Source of the DNA: an uncultured Bacteroidales bacterium
GTDB lineage: Bacteria > Bacteroidota > Bacteroidia > Bacteroidales > P3
NCBI GenBank assembly: GCA_947168515.1
Contig: CAMVMF010000007.1
Span: 22,504 to 86,503, forward strand
Direction of reading: 5' to 3'
DNA length: 64,000 nt
Position 1 is the first letter of the stretch, and each line of letters opens with the position of its first letter. The notes beneath the pieces are model-generated. The model was given only the letters and a program-made list of their open reading frames with translations, was not told the DNA's origin and searched no databases. A program made the translations under genes and the position numbers. Positions 53,211 to 63,173 of this stretch are shown one piece after another.

Positions 53211-54577
53211 GAAACTAAATTGCTCTACTGTTTACTAGAAGACACAGAAAAGGAAGAAATGCGATAGCAAGGTCTGTCCCAAAAGTGAACTCGGCATCGG
53301 AGGAAGAAAAAGATGGACTTCCCACCTTACCACGTTCTCGAACGGCCTTCTGCACGTATATGCAATTATTCTTTTGCAAAGATACTATTTTTTTCTCAAT
53401 AAAAACGATTTTTTCTTTTATTTTATCTAAATAAAAAGCAAAATCCCCATACTGCCATGAGTATCAAACCTTTCGAAAGCAATGAAATATTCATTCATCC
53501 ATGCCGGAAACCACCCATAGTGCTGTCCTAAGCACAAATAGCCAAAGGCTAGAATGAGCATTAGAGGATTTTGTGTAATGGACAAAAACAATGGTTTTTC
53601 AGTGGACTAGTCTGCTCACGGGCAATTTTAATGCTTATTCTGAGGGTCTGTTCGCAGACGAACCAAAACAATGGTCAAACTTCGTTCCGGATTTTGTCAA
53701 ACAAAAAGCAGTCAGTACCTTAGCACAATCCATCAAACGGAGAGTACCCGCTCCTGAAAACAACTCCTCAAAGAACAGCCATCAAGGCAAAACACCGATG
53801 AGACGATGAGACTCTCCGCCAGAAAGCAACTCCTCAAAGAACAGTCGACAAGGCAAAACACCGATGAAATGAAGAGGCACCCCGTCGGGAAGCAACTCCT
53901 CAAAGAGAAGTCAACAAAGTAAAACACCGTTGAAATGAAGAGGTACCCCGTCGGAGAGCAACTAGTCGACATGGAAAAACACCGATGAGAGGGTTGCCGA
54001 ATGCTACAGACTGCCTTTTATCGGGCTTTGTCTTTTGCTGTTTTTTAGCGCAAAAAATAAATTTGACCTATTGGTATAAAGACTGGAGTGGGGAGGCTAC
54101 TTATATTACATTTAGATTATGCTTGTATTAGGTATTATTTATCATGTAAAAATTAAAGATAAATAAATCATAATAGAAAAATAATCTACATGCGTCTCCA
54201 TTTTATGGGCTTGAACCCCAATATCAGGTGTGGTGGACAACGTTGATGTTCGGGTCAATATAACGATGACGGCAGGCTTTAGAGCCCGTATGTCCATTGT
54301 TGTCGTCCATTACGTCGGAGATTTCTGTAGAAACACACCTTTCGGCAGAATCCGGCTTCCTTATCTTATACGGTTTCGGGCTACAGATCCCTCATCGCAG
54401 CATGGCCCTGACGGTGGATATATGAGGATATGTCAAATGGAGTGGCTTTATGCGCCATGACGCCAACGTGCCTCAATGGTACACAGAACGGCGCCGCATA
54501 GGTCCCCAACCTAAAAGACTCATATAAACGACTGACAATAAATCGTTTTACCCAAAGGCTTGCATCCCAAATGGTGG
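53211..54577. other. 1.4-kb non-coding or decayed region with tandem repeats
   Basis: No supported gene. It has a minus-strand TATCTTTG box (53377-53384), a short stretch GGTCTGTCCCAAAAGTG near 53270 that resembles an insertion-sequence end, and the 66-bp tandem repeats. The frames at 54230-54460 and 54381-54581 show no recognisable family. Confidence 0.6.
53755..53990. repeat. 66-bp tandem repeats, about 3.5 copies
   Basis: CAACTCCTCA or its variant CAACTAGTCG recurs at 53761, 53827, 53893 and 53959, so the unit is exactly 66 bp. Each unit also carries AAAACACCG and, in copies 2 and 3, GAAATGAAGAGG..CCCCGTCGG. A minus-strand frame through the array has a 22-residue repeat (SLRSCFPTGCLF-like), but it lacks a start, signal or neighbours of a gene. 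Confidence 0.85.
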
Positions 54578-55396
54578 TCAAACCTTGCTTAGAAAGTCAG
54601 CGAGCGTGTTTTGAAGCGAGGGGAAAAGAATGGGATTGGCAGCAACTATTTCGCCACCAAAGAGCCAGTTGACACCGCCGCCAAAATCGCTGACAAGGCC
54701 TCCAGCCTGCTGGATAAGGAAGGCACCCGCCGCAACGTCATAAGGCTTGAGGGAGTATTCGTAAAAGCCGTCGACGCGCCCACAGGCAACGTAGGCTAGG
54801 TCGGCAGCAGCTGAGCCAATACGGCGGACGCCGTGGGTGTGGCGCATGGTCCACTTGAGGAAGTCCATGTACTGGTCTAGACGGCTGAAATCTGTATAGG
54901 GAAAACCTGTGGCAATAAGCGACTCCTCGGTGGTGGCAGCTTGAGAGACATGGATGGGCTGGCCGTTGAGGAAAGCCCCCTGGGCACCCGCATAGGAGTA
55001 GAAGCATTCGCGCGCCCAAAATTCGTAGACCACGCCCAGCAGCATGCGACCCTGAGCCCCGCCCAGGTTCTCGTAGAGGGCGATGCTGATAGCGGTAGTG
55101 CGCAGGCCGTGGATGAAGTTGGTTGTTCCGTCGAGGGGGTCGACAATCCAAAGATACCGTTCACTGCCGCTGTGGGTGGCGGTTCCTTCCTCGGCTATGA
55201 AGCCGCTTTCGGGCAAGGCCGCCTTCAGTGTGGCAACGATACGGCGTTCCGACTCTTTGTCGAAAGCGGTAACATAGTCATGGATGCCTTTGGCATGGGA
55301 CGAGACAGAAGAAAGTTTGAGACGCTCCTCGCGGAGGTAGTCGCCCACCTCAGTGGCAATGGCGATAACGGATTGTGTTAGCGATTGTAAGTCCAT
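54578..55396 (-). CDS. inositol monophosphatase family protein
   Basis: A 272-residue lithium-sensitive-type phosphatase with the three motifs FIAEEGTATHSG, IVDPLDGTTNFIHG and YSLKPYDVAAGAFLIQQAGG. It may act on inositol-1-phosphate, on 3'-phosphoadenosine phosphate or as a SuhB-type factor; the sequence does not decide. It is transcribed leftward after ispD with a 94-base gap. Confidence 0.9.
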   Translation of the reverse strand: MDLQSLTQSVIAIATEVGDYLREERLKLSSVSSHAKGIHDYVTAFDKESERRIVATLKAALPESGFIAEEGTATHSGSERYLWIVDPLDGTTNFIHGLRTTAISIALYENLGGAQGRMLLGVVYEFWARECFYSYAGAQGAFLNGQPIHVSQAATTEESLIATGFPYTDFSRLDQYMDFLKWTMRHTHGVRRIGSAAADLAYVACGRVDGFYEYSLKPYDVAAGAFLIQQAGGLVSDFGGGVNWLFGGEIVAANPILFPSLQNTLADFLSKV

Positions 55397-55490
55397 CTAT
55401 TAAAGAAAATGTATCATTAGTAGAAAACGTTATATCAATATAGTGTCTTTGTTCCCATTCCTCTAGCCAAAGGTTTTTTTTCGAGTCCCT

Positions 55491-56162
55491 CTATATGAGG
55501 TCTTGCGGATAGGTGATTTTTTTGTTTTGCTCTTCACCTGCAACAATGTGGATAGGTATTTCTGGTGCGTAGCGCAACAGGACTCCACAATCGTCGGTGG
55601 CCTTGAATGAGGGGTCTTGGAGTGCCCTGCGGTAGGCTTCGGCTATGACGGAGAGGCGAAAAGCCTGTGGGGACTGCGCTCGATACATGGTGGAGCGGTC
55701 GGGTATGGTGGCTATCGTGTTGCTGGCAGGGTCTATCTGCCATACCGTGTCAGTGGAGGGGATGCCAACACCTACGGCTTGGGCACTCATTAGGGCCTCG
55801 CCCACTCTGGCTATGACCTCCTGCGAAACCCAGGGTCGGGCAGCATCGTGGAAGAGGACATTGGTGTCTTCCGGAGCATCGGCATAGGCGTTTAGGGCGT
55901 TGACGCTGGACATATAACGCTCGTCGCCGCCTGGTATAAGACGTGTGACCTTGGTCCAATGGTTGTGGCCAACAACCTCGGACATAAACTCGAGCCAGTC
56001 GGGATGAACAACCACGGCAACCTCATCGACACAAGCAGCCCGGTCAAAGGCTTCAATGGTGTGTTCGATTACCATTCGGCCATCGAGGGCGAGGAACTGT
56101 TTGGGTCGGTCTGCTCCCATCCGGGAGCCGGTGCCGCCTGCTAGGACAAATGCTATGAGCAT
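55491..56162 (-). CDS. ispD: 2-C-methyl-D-erythritol 4-phosphate cytidylyltransferase
   Basis: A 223-residue nucleotidyltransferase with FVLAGGTGSRMGADRPKQFL, LFHDAARPWVS and RAQSPQAFRLSVI, the motifs of IspD. It makes CDP-methylerythritol in the MEP isoprenoid pathway. A polyol-phosphate cytidylyltransferase (TarI-like) role cannot be fully excluded, since the broken gene at 52.7-53.2 kb belongs to the same superfamily. Confidence 0.85.
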   Translation of the reverse strand: MLIAFVLAGGTGSRMGADRPKQFLALDGRMVIEHTIEAFDRAACVDEVAVVVHPDWLEFMSEVVGHNHWTKVTRLIPGGDERYMSSVNALNAYADAPEDTNVLFHDAARPWVSQEVIARVGEALMSAQAVGVGIPSTDTVWQIDPASNTIATIPDRSTMYRAQSPQAFRLSVIAEAYRRALQDPSFKATDDCGVLLRYAPEIPIHIVAGEEQNKKITYPQDLI

Positions 56163-56261
56163 GAATGGTTGTTTACAACAAATGGTCTCCTTTTCACTTC
56201 GTGTTTGTCAGCCCCTCTCGATCCACAAAAACGACTGAGAACAGCGGAGCATGCGTACGCT

Positions 56262-57047
56262 TTAATCAATATCCTGCACAAGCCGTACCGAGAGACCCGT
56301 GGACTTCAGCGCAGAACGTCCTTGCGGGAAGTAGGGGTCGAGAAGGAGATAAAGGGCCTCGGAAGTTTTTTTTGCACTCGGGGTAGAGGTCCAATAGTGG
56401 CAGGAGTTGGCCGAGCCTTGCAGGGCAGTGCCCATGCGCTTGCCCTCACAAGGAAGAAAGACGGCTCCGGCAGCTTCCAATTTGGCCCACTTCTCTTCGT
56501 TGTACCAGTTGGGGGCCTCCTCCTTGGGGCCTGGGCGCACATAGACTCCTTTAGGGCACTTCCAGTCGTCGGGCAGCAGCACAAGACCGTAGCACTTGTT
56601 GACGTAAGCTATGGCATAGAGTCGGCGCGCGTTTTTGCGCTTGGCCAGGAGATAGTTCCACTCATCCATGGTCAGCGTACGCCAAATCTTGCCTCCGTTG
56701 GTCGGCAAGGCGCAATACCGTCCCCAGTCGACAAACGAGTATTCGGAAGCCTTTTCGGAATAGTTGGTTGGGTTCAATGCCGTACCCCAGCCGAAGAGGT
56801 CTATCCATCCTTTGTATCGGGCCAGGGCATACTTGCTATCCCATCCAACCACATCGGTTTGCGACTCGGCAAAACGCCACAGCCGCGTGGAGGGCTGATA
56901 TTGCAGGTTGCCCGGAGAAAAACGGACCCGGACAGAGTCGTTGACCGAAAACAAACCCTGACATTTGCCAATGCTGTCGGGTGCAGCCTCCTGAGCCGTC
57001 AAAGAAAGGCCCAAGGCCATGAAAAGCAAAAGTAGTATTTTCTTCAT
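56262..57047 (-). CDS. exported Bacteroidales protein of FSV..VRFSPGNLQY type
   Basis: A 261-residue protein with a signal peptide (MKKILLLLFMALGLSLTAQ). The motif LFSVNDSVRVRFSPGNLQYQ is followed by STRLWRFAESQTDVVGWD, IDLFGWGTALNP, MDEWNYLLAKRKNA, WYNEEKWAKLEAAGAVFLPC and YWTSTPSAKKTSEALYL, a pattern common in secreted Bacteroidales proteins often linked to fibrobacter-type (FISUMP-like) domains. No sorting domain is present. The function is unknown. Confidence 0.7.
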   Translation of the reverse strand: MKKILLLLFMALGLSLTAQEAAPDSIGKCQGLFSVNDSVRVRFSPGNLQYQPSTRLWRFAESQTDVVGWDSKYALARYKGWIDLFGWGTALNPTNYSEKASEYSFVDWGRYCALPTNGGKIWRTLTMDEWNYLLAKRKNARRLYAIAYVNKCYGLVLLPDDWKCPKGVYVRPGPKEEAPNWYNEEKWAKLEAAGAVFLPCEGKRMGTALQGSANSCHYWTSTPSAKKTSEALYLLLDPYFPQGRSALKSTGLSVRLVQDID

Positions 57048-57137
57048 TTATATGTATTATTTAATCACTTTGTGCCATTAAAAAATGCAAAATTACTAAA
57101 AAAAATCCATATGGCAATTAAATTCAATATTTTTGGT

Positions 57138-57145
57138 TATCTTTG
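57138..57145 (+). promoter_or_regulatory. promoter -7 box of the AsmA-like gene
   Basis: TATCTTTG, 25 bases before ATG 57171; no clear -33 element. Confidence 0.6.
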
Positions 57146-57170
57146 CACGTTACAATCGACAATAAGAATC

Positions 57171-59204
57171 ATGAAAAAAACTCTGAAAATCATACGTATA
57201 GTAATCGTCTGCCTGCTAGTGCTGATTGTTGCTGTGGTACTCTTTGGCTCGCTCTTTGGCGGCTGTGTGGCCAAAAACTACGTCAACAGCCATGGCCAAG
57301 AATTGATTGGCCGTCAAATAAAAGTGGAGCACGTGGGGCTAAATCTCTTTACCGGACATGTCGGAGTTCACGGGCTGGACATTATGGAAGACAATGCTAC
57401 AGACAAGTTTGCCGGCTTCGACACCCTGGATGTATCTGTGTCGCTGCTGCGCCTGTTAGGCCAAACGGTGTACCTGCGCCACATTTCCTTGGCAGGTCTG
57501 AACGTGAGCATCGTTCAGGACAGCAACCAGATGAACTTCCAAAGCATCATCGACCACTTTGCCAAAGACAGCGCCCAAGCCGATGAGCCAACCGACACAA
57601 CGCCAAGCAACTGGGTGGTGAGCCTGCACAAAATACACCTGACTGCCGGCAGTGCCGAATACACCGACCTGCGCCGTCAGGCACACTCCGGATTTCATAA
57701 CCTGAATATCTTTGTCCCCGACTTCGTTATCGGCGGCACAGAAAAGACGGATGCCGGCCTGACTGTGCAGCTGACCAAAGGTGGCACCCTCAAGGCCGAC
57801 GCCACATGGAATGCCGAAACCCAGGATTTCACCGCCGACCTAACATTGACCGACCTGCTACTCGACCAGTTGAAAGACTTCAACATGAACGTAGATTTTG
57901 TGAAAGAAATCAAAGGTGCCCTAGGCCTCACCGCCCATGTGACAGGCAACCTCAAACAGGCCATGGACATGAACATCTCGGGCAAGGTGAATGTGGACAA
58001 CCTAGACCTAGTGGACAGCGCATCTGCCTCTCTGGCATCGCTGAACCACCTTGGGGTCGACATCAACAAACTGGTATTAAGCCAAAACCTCTTCGACATA
58101 AACACCTTCGTCATAGACGGGCTCAACTTCCGTTATGAGCTTTTTGCCGACAGCACAAACACCATTTCGCGCATTTTCCGTTCTGACGAAGAGCCTGCCG
58201 ACAGCACCCTGGCAGAGGATGCCGCAGCCACCACCCAGCCCGACACAGCAATGGCAGACACTACCATGCAATCCATCCCCCTGCAATTTCACCTAGGCCG
58301 CCTAGACCTAAACCACATGAACTTCACCTTTGCCGACCATACCCTGCCGGACGAATTTGTATTTCCCGTAACCGACATCCGCGTGACAGCAGAGAACCTT
58401 ACCACCGCCGGAAACAACAATGCCAAAGTCTTTGCCAACCTGCCCGACGGAGGCGTATTGTTGGTGGACTGGAAAGGCAACATTTCGGAGTGGAAACAGA
58501 ACCAAAGCCTGCGCCTGAACGTCAGAAACTTGCACCTGAAAGGCTTTAGTCCCTATATGGTGGCTTACTTCGGAATGCCATTCACCGAGGGCATATTCTC
58601 TTTCACCAGCCTCAACACCATCAAGAACAGCCAACTGGACGGCAAGAACAAGATAGACATCTACAAACCCACGCTAGGCGACCGGCGCAAAGATGTGGAA
58701 TCCAAACTGAACCTACCTGTGAAGGCGGCACTATACATCCTAAAGGACAAAGACGACAAAGTCATTTTGGATGTGCCCATCAAAGGCAATGTGGACAGCC
58801 CAGAATTCAATTACATGAAGTTGGTGTGGAAGACCCTCGGCAACCTAGTGGTGAAGGTGGCCACCTCACCCGTGCGCATGCTGAGCAACCTGGGTGGCAC
58901 AGGCGAGAACGAGCTTTTCATCACCATTGACAGAGACGAGCCCGATTTCACCAGCGAGCAGTTCTACCAAATCGACCAAGTGGCCGGTGTGGCCAAGATA
59001 GACACCAACTACCGAATGCTCCTTGAGCTCCGGACCCGTCCGACGCAGGACTCTGTGGCATTAAAGAACCTAAAGATTCGCGACAAGCTGTTGCAAAAGC
59101 ATCTGTCTGACCTAGGGGTGAAAAAGAGTCAGTACGACATCATCCACCTCCAGCCCAGCGACTCGGTAAAAGTGGAAGGATACTCTGTAACGCTGAGCTA
59201 CTAA
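57171..59204 (+). CDS. AsmA/DUF748-like envelope protein
   Basis: A 677-residue protein with one N-terminal membrane helix (VIVCLLVLIVAVVLFGSLFG) and a long periplasmic region of repeated beta strands, including YLRHISLAGLNVSIVQDSN and the C-terminal LPVKAALYILKDKDDKVIL and IKGNVDSPEF, as in AsmA-like/DUF748 proteins that may move phospholipids to the outer membrane. I use ATG 57171; the frame extends to 57072 but passes the promoter box. Confidence 0.85.
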   Translation: MKKTLKIIRIVIVCLLVLIVAVVLFGSLFGGCVAKNYVNSHGQELIGRQIKVEHVGLNLFTGHVGVHGLDIMEDNATDKFAGFDTLDVSVSLLRLLGQTVYLRHISLAGLNVSIVQDSNQMNFQSIIDHFAKDSAQADEPTDTTPSNWVVSLHKIHLTAGSAEYTDLRRQAHSGFHNLNIFVPDFVIGGTEKTDAGLTVQLTKGGTLKADATWNAETQDFTADLTLTDLLLDQLKDFNMNVDFVKEIKGALGLTAHVTGNLKQAMDMNISGKVNVDNLDLVDSASASLASLNHLGVDINKLVLSQNLFDINTFVIDGLNFRYELFADSTNTISRIFRSDEEPADSTLAEDAAATTQPDTAMADTTMQSIPLQFHLGRLDLNHMNFTFADHTLPDEFVFPVTDIRVTAENLTTAGNNNAKVFANLPDGGVLLVDWKGNISEWKQNQSLRLNVRNLHLKGFSPYMVAYFGMPFTEGIFSFTSLNTIKNSQLDGKNKIDIYKPTLGDRRKDVESKLNLPVKAALYILKDKDDKVILDVPIKGNVDSPEFNYMKLVWKTLGNLVVKVATSPVRMLSNLGGTGENELFITIDRDEPDFTSEQFYQIDQVAGVAKIDTNYRMLLELRTRPTQDSVALKNLKIRDKLLQKHLSDLGVKKSQYDIIHLQPSDSVKVEGYSVTLSY

Positions 59205-59261
59205 TCCTCTTTCATGTGCCAATGCGCTAATCCTATTTAACAAACACATAAATAATCCAAG

Positions 59262-62240
59262 ATGAAAAAGATACTCGCAATATTGATGATGATATGGGCT
59301 GGGGCCATGATATGTGCAATGGGAGCTCCTGGGGACCGGCAGGAGGCAAAAAAACAGGCTCTGAAGGTAGCCTCCCAGTTGAAACAGAACAGGCAAGTGA
59401 CGGTCACCGAGTTGAAGGTGGCGGGGCTAGACAACCTTTATCTCTACAATATAGACCAAGGCGGTTTTGTAATTATCAGTGGCGACGACCGCACACGCGT
59501 AGTTCTGGGCTACGACAGAAACGGCCATCTCAATGCCGACAACCTGCCCGACAATCTGCTCTATTGGCTAAAGGAATACCAACATCAGATTAGCCAACTG
59601 GGCAACATCACCCTCCAAGAACTCTATGCCGCCTATTCGCCCAACAGCGACAAACCCACCTATCCCGACTCGGTGGCACCCCTGCTGACTACCGCTTGGA
59701 ACCAATACCGCTACGGCTACAACAGCATGGTGCCATACGACAGCACCTACGCATCCGACAGCAATATGGCCTTCTTAGAGAACCATCCCACAGTGGGTTG
59801 CGGTGCCGTGGCCATGGCTCAAATCATGCGCTACTGGCAGTTCCCCTCCCATGGTTACGGGAGCCATTCTTACAGTCACGACTACCCCTGCTGGCACTAT
59901 GGTACGCTCAGTGCCGATTTCGCCAACACCACCTACGACTACTCGCTTATGCCCGACCGGCTCGACAGCAGCAGCACCGCCGCCCAAGTAATGGCTGTGG
60001 CCACACTGCTATCACACTGCGGCATTGCGGCCAATATGAGCTATAACAGCTCCTGCTCTGGAAGCTCAGGCTCCACCATTAACGACAACCTGGCTGGGCT
60101 ACAACGCTTTTTCCACTACAACAGCTCAAGCCAGGTGACTATGAAATACTATTATACCGAAAATCAATGGGCCAACATGCTTAAAAACGACTTGGCCAAC
60201 AACCGCCCCATCTACTATTGCGGCCAAAGCGAGGACAATGAAGACGAAGGCACAGTACGCGGTGGCCATGCCTTTGTGTGCGATGGCTACGACAGCAGCA
60301 ACTACTTCCACTTCAACTGGGGCTGGAACGGATCCTGCAACGGCTTCTACTCCCTGAGCGTGCTAAGGCCTCTTACCCGATACGATTTCACCGGATTACA
60401 ATACTGCATCCTGGGGCTGGAACCTTGCCACAGCCCCATGCCCATCATGGTCATGGGCTCCGACCTCAGCCTCTCCCGCACCATCATCCCTTTGAACGGC
60501 ACCATCAGCGGCCGATACAGCATCACCAATATCGGCGACAGCGTGCTGAACTGCTTTGTGGGAGTGAACATCTACGGAAGCGTCAACCAAGAATACTACG
60601 GCTGCGTAGACGGCCGCCGCATTATAGTGGAACCTGGAGACACCGTTGTGTGCGACTTCTCCTATGCCCTCCAACTGCCAGAAGGCCAATACATGGCACT
60701 GATGCAATATAGCCCAGACACTTTCTATGCTGGCATCGAGGTGGACCAGACACTCTATATGAGCGACTTGGACTATCAGAATCTAGCAGAATTCACCGTC
60801 ACCGGCACCTCCGCCACCGACCTCTCCAACTTGGTCATCTTCGTGCGCTTTGCCGACGACCCCGAAATCGGAACCTCTTTCGACACTATCGACACCATGT
60901 TCAATGGCACGTCCAACAGTGTGGCACGCTATTTTAGCGAGATGTCCTACGGCAAAATCCATTTCAACACCATCTACACCAACGGGGTCAACAGCAGCAA
61001 CATCGAGGCCTATATCGACCCCCTCCCACGCAGGGTGTACCAACCCTCGGGCGATGGCAATCCCGACGGCTATCAGGGCGAGATGCCCCAGATAGGCATC
61101 TCTATGCTAGAGGCACAGTTGATTGAGCGCATCTGCCGCTTTGTGGATTCCGCCCGCATGGTGCGTGCCGAGGTCACCCTCGACGGCGATGGCGACGGCG
61201 ACATCGACAATATCAGCTTTATCCTGCAGGGCAGTCCCGACAACTGGGGCAACCTACTGTGGCCACACATGGAGTATTTCCCTCACGACTCGATAGGCTA
61301 CCTCCTGACCATCAACGGCAAGCGGGTCAACAGCTTCAATTTCGAGTTCGAAGGGTCTCCGACCTATTTCACCCGCAAGACCTTCTGCCACGAGATGGGC
61401 CACTCCATCGGTCTCCCCGACCTCTATCACTACAACCACTATACACATATCGTTCCTGTCTGCTATGACATTATGTGCAACTCCATCAACCAACCCTCGG
61501 CCATCTACAAGCACAAGGTTCTAGGCCTCACCGATGCGCCCACCCAGATAATAACCAATGGCACATACACCATCAACAGCCTCGGCAGCAGTGCTTCTAA
61601 CAACCTTTACTACATCAAATCATCTATCGACACCAACCAATGGTTCACCATCGAGTATCGCTCTACCGATGACTTTTTCGAGAACGGGCTCCCCTCCAGT
61701 GGCCTCATTATGGGGCGCTGGGTAGACACACTCCCCTTGGACCAATACTTTATCGGCAACGCCTTTTTCGACTATCACTCCCGCCCCAACACCTACTGGG
61801 TGTTCCGTCCCGGCAGCAACAGCGACACCATCAACGGCGACCACAGGCATGCTGTATTCCACTCAGGCGGCAGCAACGCGTTCGGTCCCAGCACCGACCC
61901 TCACCCCTACTTGACCGACGGCACCCCTGAACTTAGTTTCGAAATCTACGACATCCAGGAGAACGGCTCCACCTGTTCTTTCTCGGTACGCTTCCTTGGA
62001 CAGGAGGGCATTGACAGCCGCCATATCGACGGTCCTCTGTCGCTGCGACCCAATCCTGCCTCTAGCCGCATATCCATACAAGGCCTGGCGGCAGAGACTC
62101 CTGTAAAGATCTATGATGCCCGAGGCTCATTGGTACTCTCTACCCGATATAGTGGCACAGAAATTGATGTGAGCAATCTAGCCGCAGGGTTATACTTCGT
62201 TGCCACTCCTCTGGGGGCAAGCAAACTGATTAAGAATTAA
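59262..62240 (+). CDS. secreted C10 cysteine protease fused to M6-like metalloprotease with T9SS sorting domain
   Basis: A 992-residue protein. After a signal peptide (about 1-21) comes a Spi_C10-like inhibitory propeptide (about 25-115; NIDQGGFVIISGDDRTR). The C10/streptopain catalytic domain (about 135-385) has Cys180 (HPTVGCGAVAMAQIMRYW), His336 (RGGHAFVCDGYD) and FNWGWNG. A linker of about 140 beta-rich residues follows. The M6-like domain (about 520-905) has FHEM-type zinc motif HEMGHSIGLPD (His710, Glu711, His714, Asp720) and a calcium-site-like DGDGDGDIDN. The last 70 residues (LSLRPNPASSRISIQGLAAE, VKIYDARGSLV, NLAAGLYFV) are a T9SS type A sorting domain. It is probably exported by the T9SS and matured by cutting. 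Confidence 0.88.
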   Translation: MKKILAILMMIWAGAMICAMGAPGDRQEAKKQALKVASQLKQNRQVTVTELKVAGLDNLYLYNIDQGGFVIISGDDRTRVVLGYDRNGHLNADNLPDNLLYWLKEYQHQISQLGNITLQELYAAYSPNSDKPTYPDSVAPLLTTAWNQYRYGYNSMVPYDSTYASDSNMAFLENHPTVGCGAVAMAQIMRYWQFPSHGYGSHSYSHDYPCWHYGTLSADFANTTYDYSLMPDRLDSSSTAAQVMAVATLLSHCGIAANMSYNSSCSGSSGSTINDNLAGLQRFFHYNSSSQVTMKYYYTENQWANMLKNDLANNRPIYYCGQSEDNEDEGTVRGGHAFVCDGYDSSNYFHFNWGWNGSCNGFYSLSVLRPLTRYDFTGLQYCILGLEPCHSPMPIMVMGSDLSLSRTIIPLNGTISGRYSITNIGDSVLNCFVGVNIYGSVNQEYYGCVDGRRIIVEPGDTVVCDFSYALQLPEGQYMALMQYSPDTFYAGIEVDQTLYMSDLDYQNLAEFTVTGTSATDLSNLVIFVRFADDPEIGTSFDTIDTMFNGTSNSVARYFSEMSYGKIHFNTIYTNGVNSSNIEAYIDPLPRRVYQPSGDGNPDGYQGEMPQIGISMLEAQLIERICRFVDSARMVRAEVTLDGDGDGDIDNISFILQGSPDNWGNLLWPHMEYFPHDSIGYLLTINGKRVNSFNFEFEGSPTYFTRKTFCHEMGHSIGLPDLYHYNHYTHIVPVCYDIMCNSINQPSAIYKHKVLGLTDAPTQIITNGTYTINSLGSSASNNLYYIKSSIDTNQWFTIEYRSTDDFFENGLPSSGLIMGRWVDTLPLDQYFIGNAFFDYHSRPNTYWVFRPGSNSDTINGDHRHAVFHSGGSNAFGPSTDPHPYLTDGTPELSFEIYDIQENGSTCSFSVRFLGQEGIDSRHIDGPLSLRPNPASSRISIQGLAAETPVKIYDARGSLVLSTRYSGTEIDVSNLAAGLYFVATPLGASKLIKN

Positions 62241-62271
62241 AAACTAAAAAAAGACTTTAAAACCATATAGC

Positions 62272-63159
62272 ATGGGACTTGGAAAATGGATTTTAGGCGG
62301 TTTGGGATGGGCTTTCTTAGGCCCCCTAGGCGGCATTTTGGGCTATTTCTTGGGCAACACCATTGAAAAGATTGGCGATGGCGTTCAGTCCTCCAACAAC
62401 GACGGACAGCCCTACAATGCGCACCACGGACCTTACAGAAACAACGGTTCGCAAAACGACATCGACGTAGCACTGATTGTGCTGATAGCCTCGGTGATGA
62501 AGGTCGACGGCTCGGTAGACCGCGCCGAGCTGGACTACGTGAAGCAGTTTCTGCTGAAAAACTACGGCGAGGAGAAGGGCAAAGAGCTGCTACTGATGCT
62601 ACGCGACTTGGTGAAACCCGAGACATATATCGATGTCGACGCGGTCTGCTCGCAAATCAAGCACAACACCGACTATACCACACGTTACCACATGGTCGAC
62701 TTCCTCTTCGACCTGGCCGCTGCCGACAGCAGTTTCAGTCAGGCCGAAAACAATATCCTACGCATCATTGCCCGCAACTTGGGCATCAATGCGGGCGACT
62801 TCACCTCCATCTATGCGCGTCATGTCTCTTCGCGCTGGGGATCCAGCTACGGAAGCGGCTACGGCTACGGCAGCCGTTCCTCTTCGGGAAGCTCATCAGG
62901 CTACTCCAACTACCGCAGGTCCTATGGCGGCTCCTCCAGCTCCAGTTCCTCTTACAAAAAAGACCCCTACAGCGTGCTGGGACTTGCCTCCAGTGCCACC
63001 GATGAGGAGGTGAAAAAGGCCTACCGCAGACTGGCCATGAAATACCACCCCGACAAAGTGGCCAATATGGGAGACGAAATCAAGAAGAACGCCGAAGCCC
63101 AATTCCGCGAAATCAACGAAGCCTACGAGCAGATTAAGACTGCCCGCGGAATGAAATAA
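62272..63159 (+). CDS. TerB-like/DnaJ (DjlA-type) protein
   Basis: A 295-residue protein with a Gly-rich N-terminal helix ([21 protein letters not shown]), which may be membrane-associated. A TerB-like helical domain follows (about 65-180; [20 protein letters not shown]), then a Ser/Gly/Tyr-rich linker (about 185-225) and a C-terminal J domain with the HPD motif (MKYHPDKV). This is the architecture of DjlA-like co-chaperones that stimulate DnaK. Confidence 0.9.
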   Translation: MGLGKWILGGLGWAFLGPLGGILGYFLGNTIEKIGDGVQSSNNDGQPYNAHHGPYRNNGSQNDIDVALIVLIASVMKVDGSVDRAELDYVKQFLLKNYGEEKGKELLLMLRDLVKPETYIDVDAVCSQIKHNTDYTTRYHMVDFLFDLAAADSSFSQAENNILRIIARNLGINAGDFTSIYARHVSSRWGSSYGSGYGYGSRSSSGSSSGYSNYRRSYGGSSSSSSSYKKDPYSVLGLASSATDEEVKKAYRRLAMKYHPDKVANMGDEIKKNAEAQFREINEAYEQIKTARGMK

Positions 63160-63173
63160 ACCCTACCCCATCA

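Noticed and set aside
53733..53972. 79-residue repeat protein on the minus strand
   Set aside because: No signal peptide, promoter or family; the frame is a by-product of the 66-bp unit being a multiple of three.
53755..53990. CRISPR array
   Set aside because: Units of 66 bp follow each other without unique spacers, and no cas gene is present.
54230..54581. overlapping frames of 66-76 residues near the inositol phosphatase gene
   Set aside because: No recognisable family; opposite-strand frames in a decayed region.
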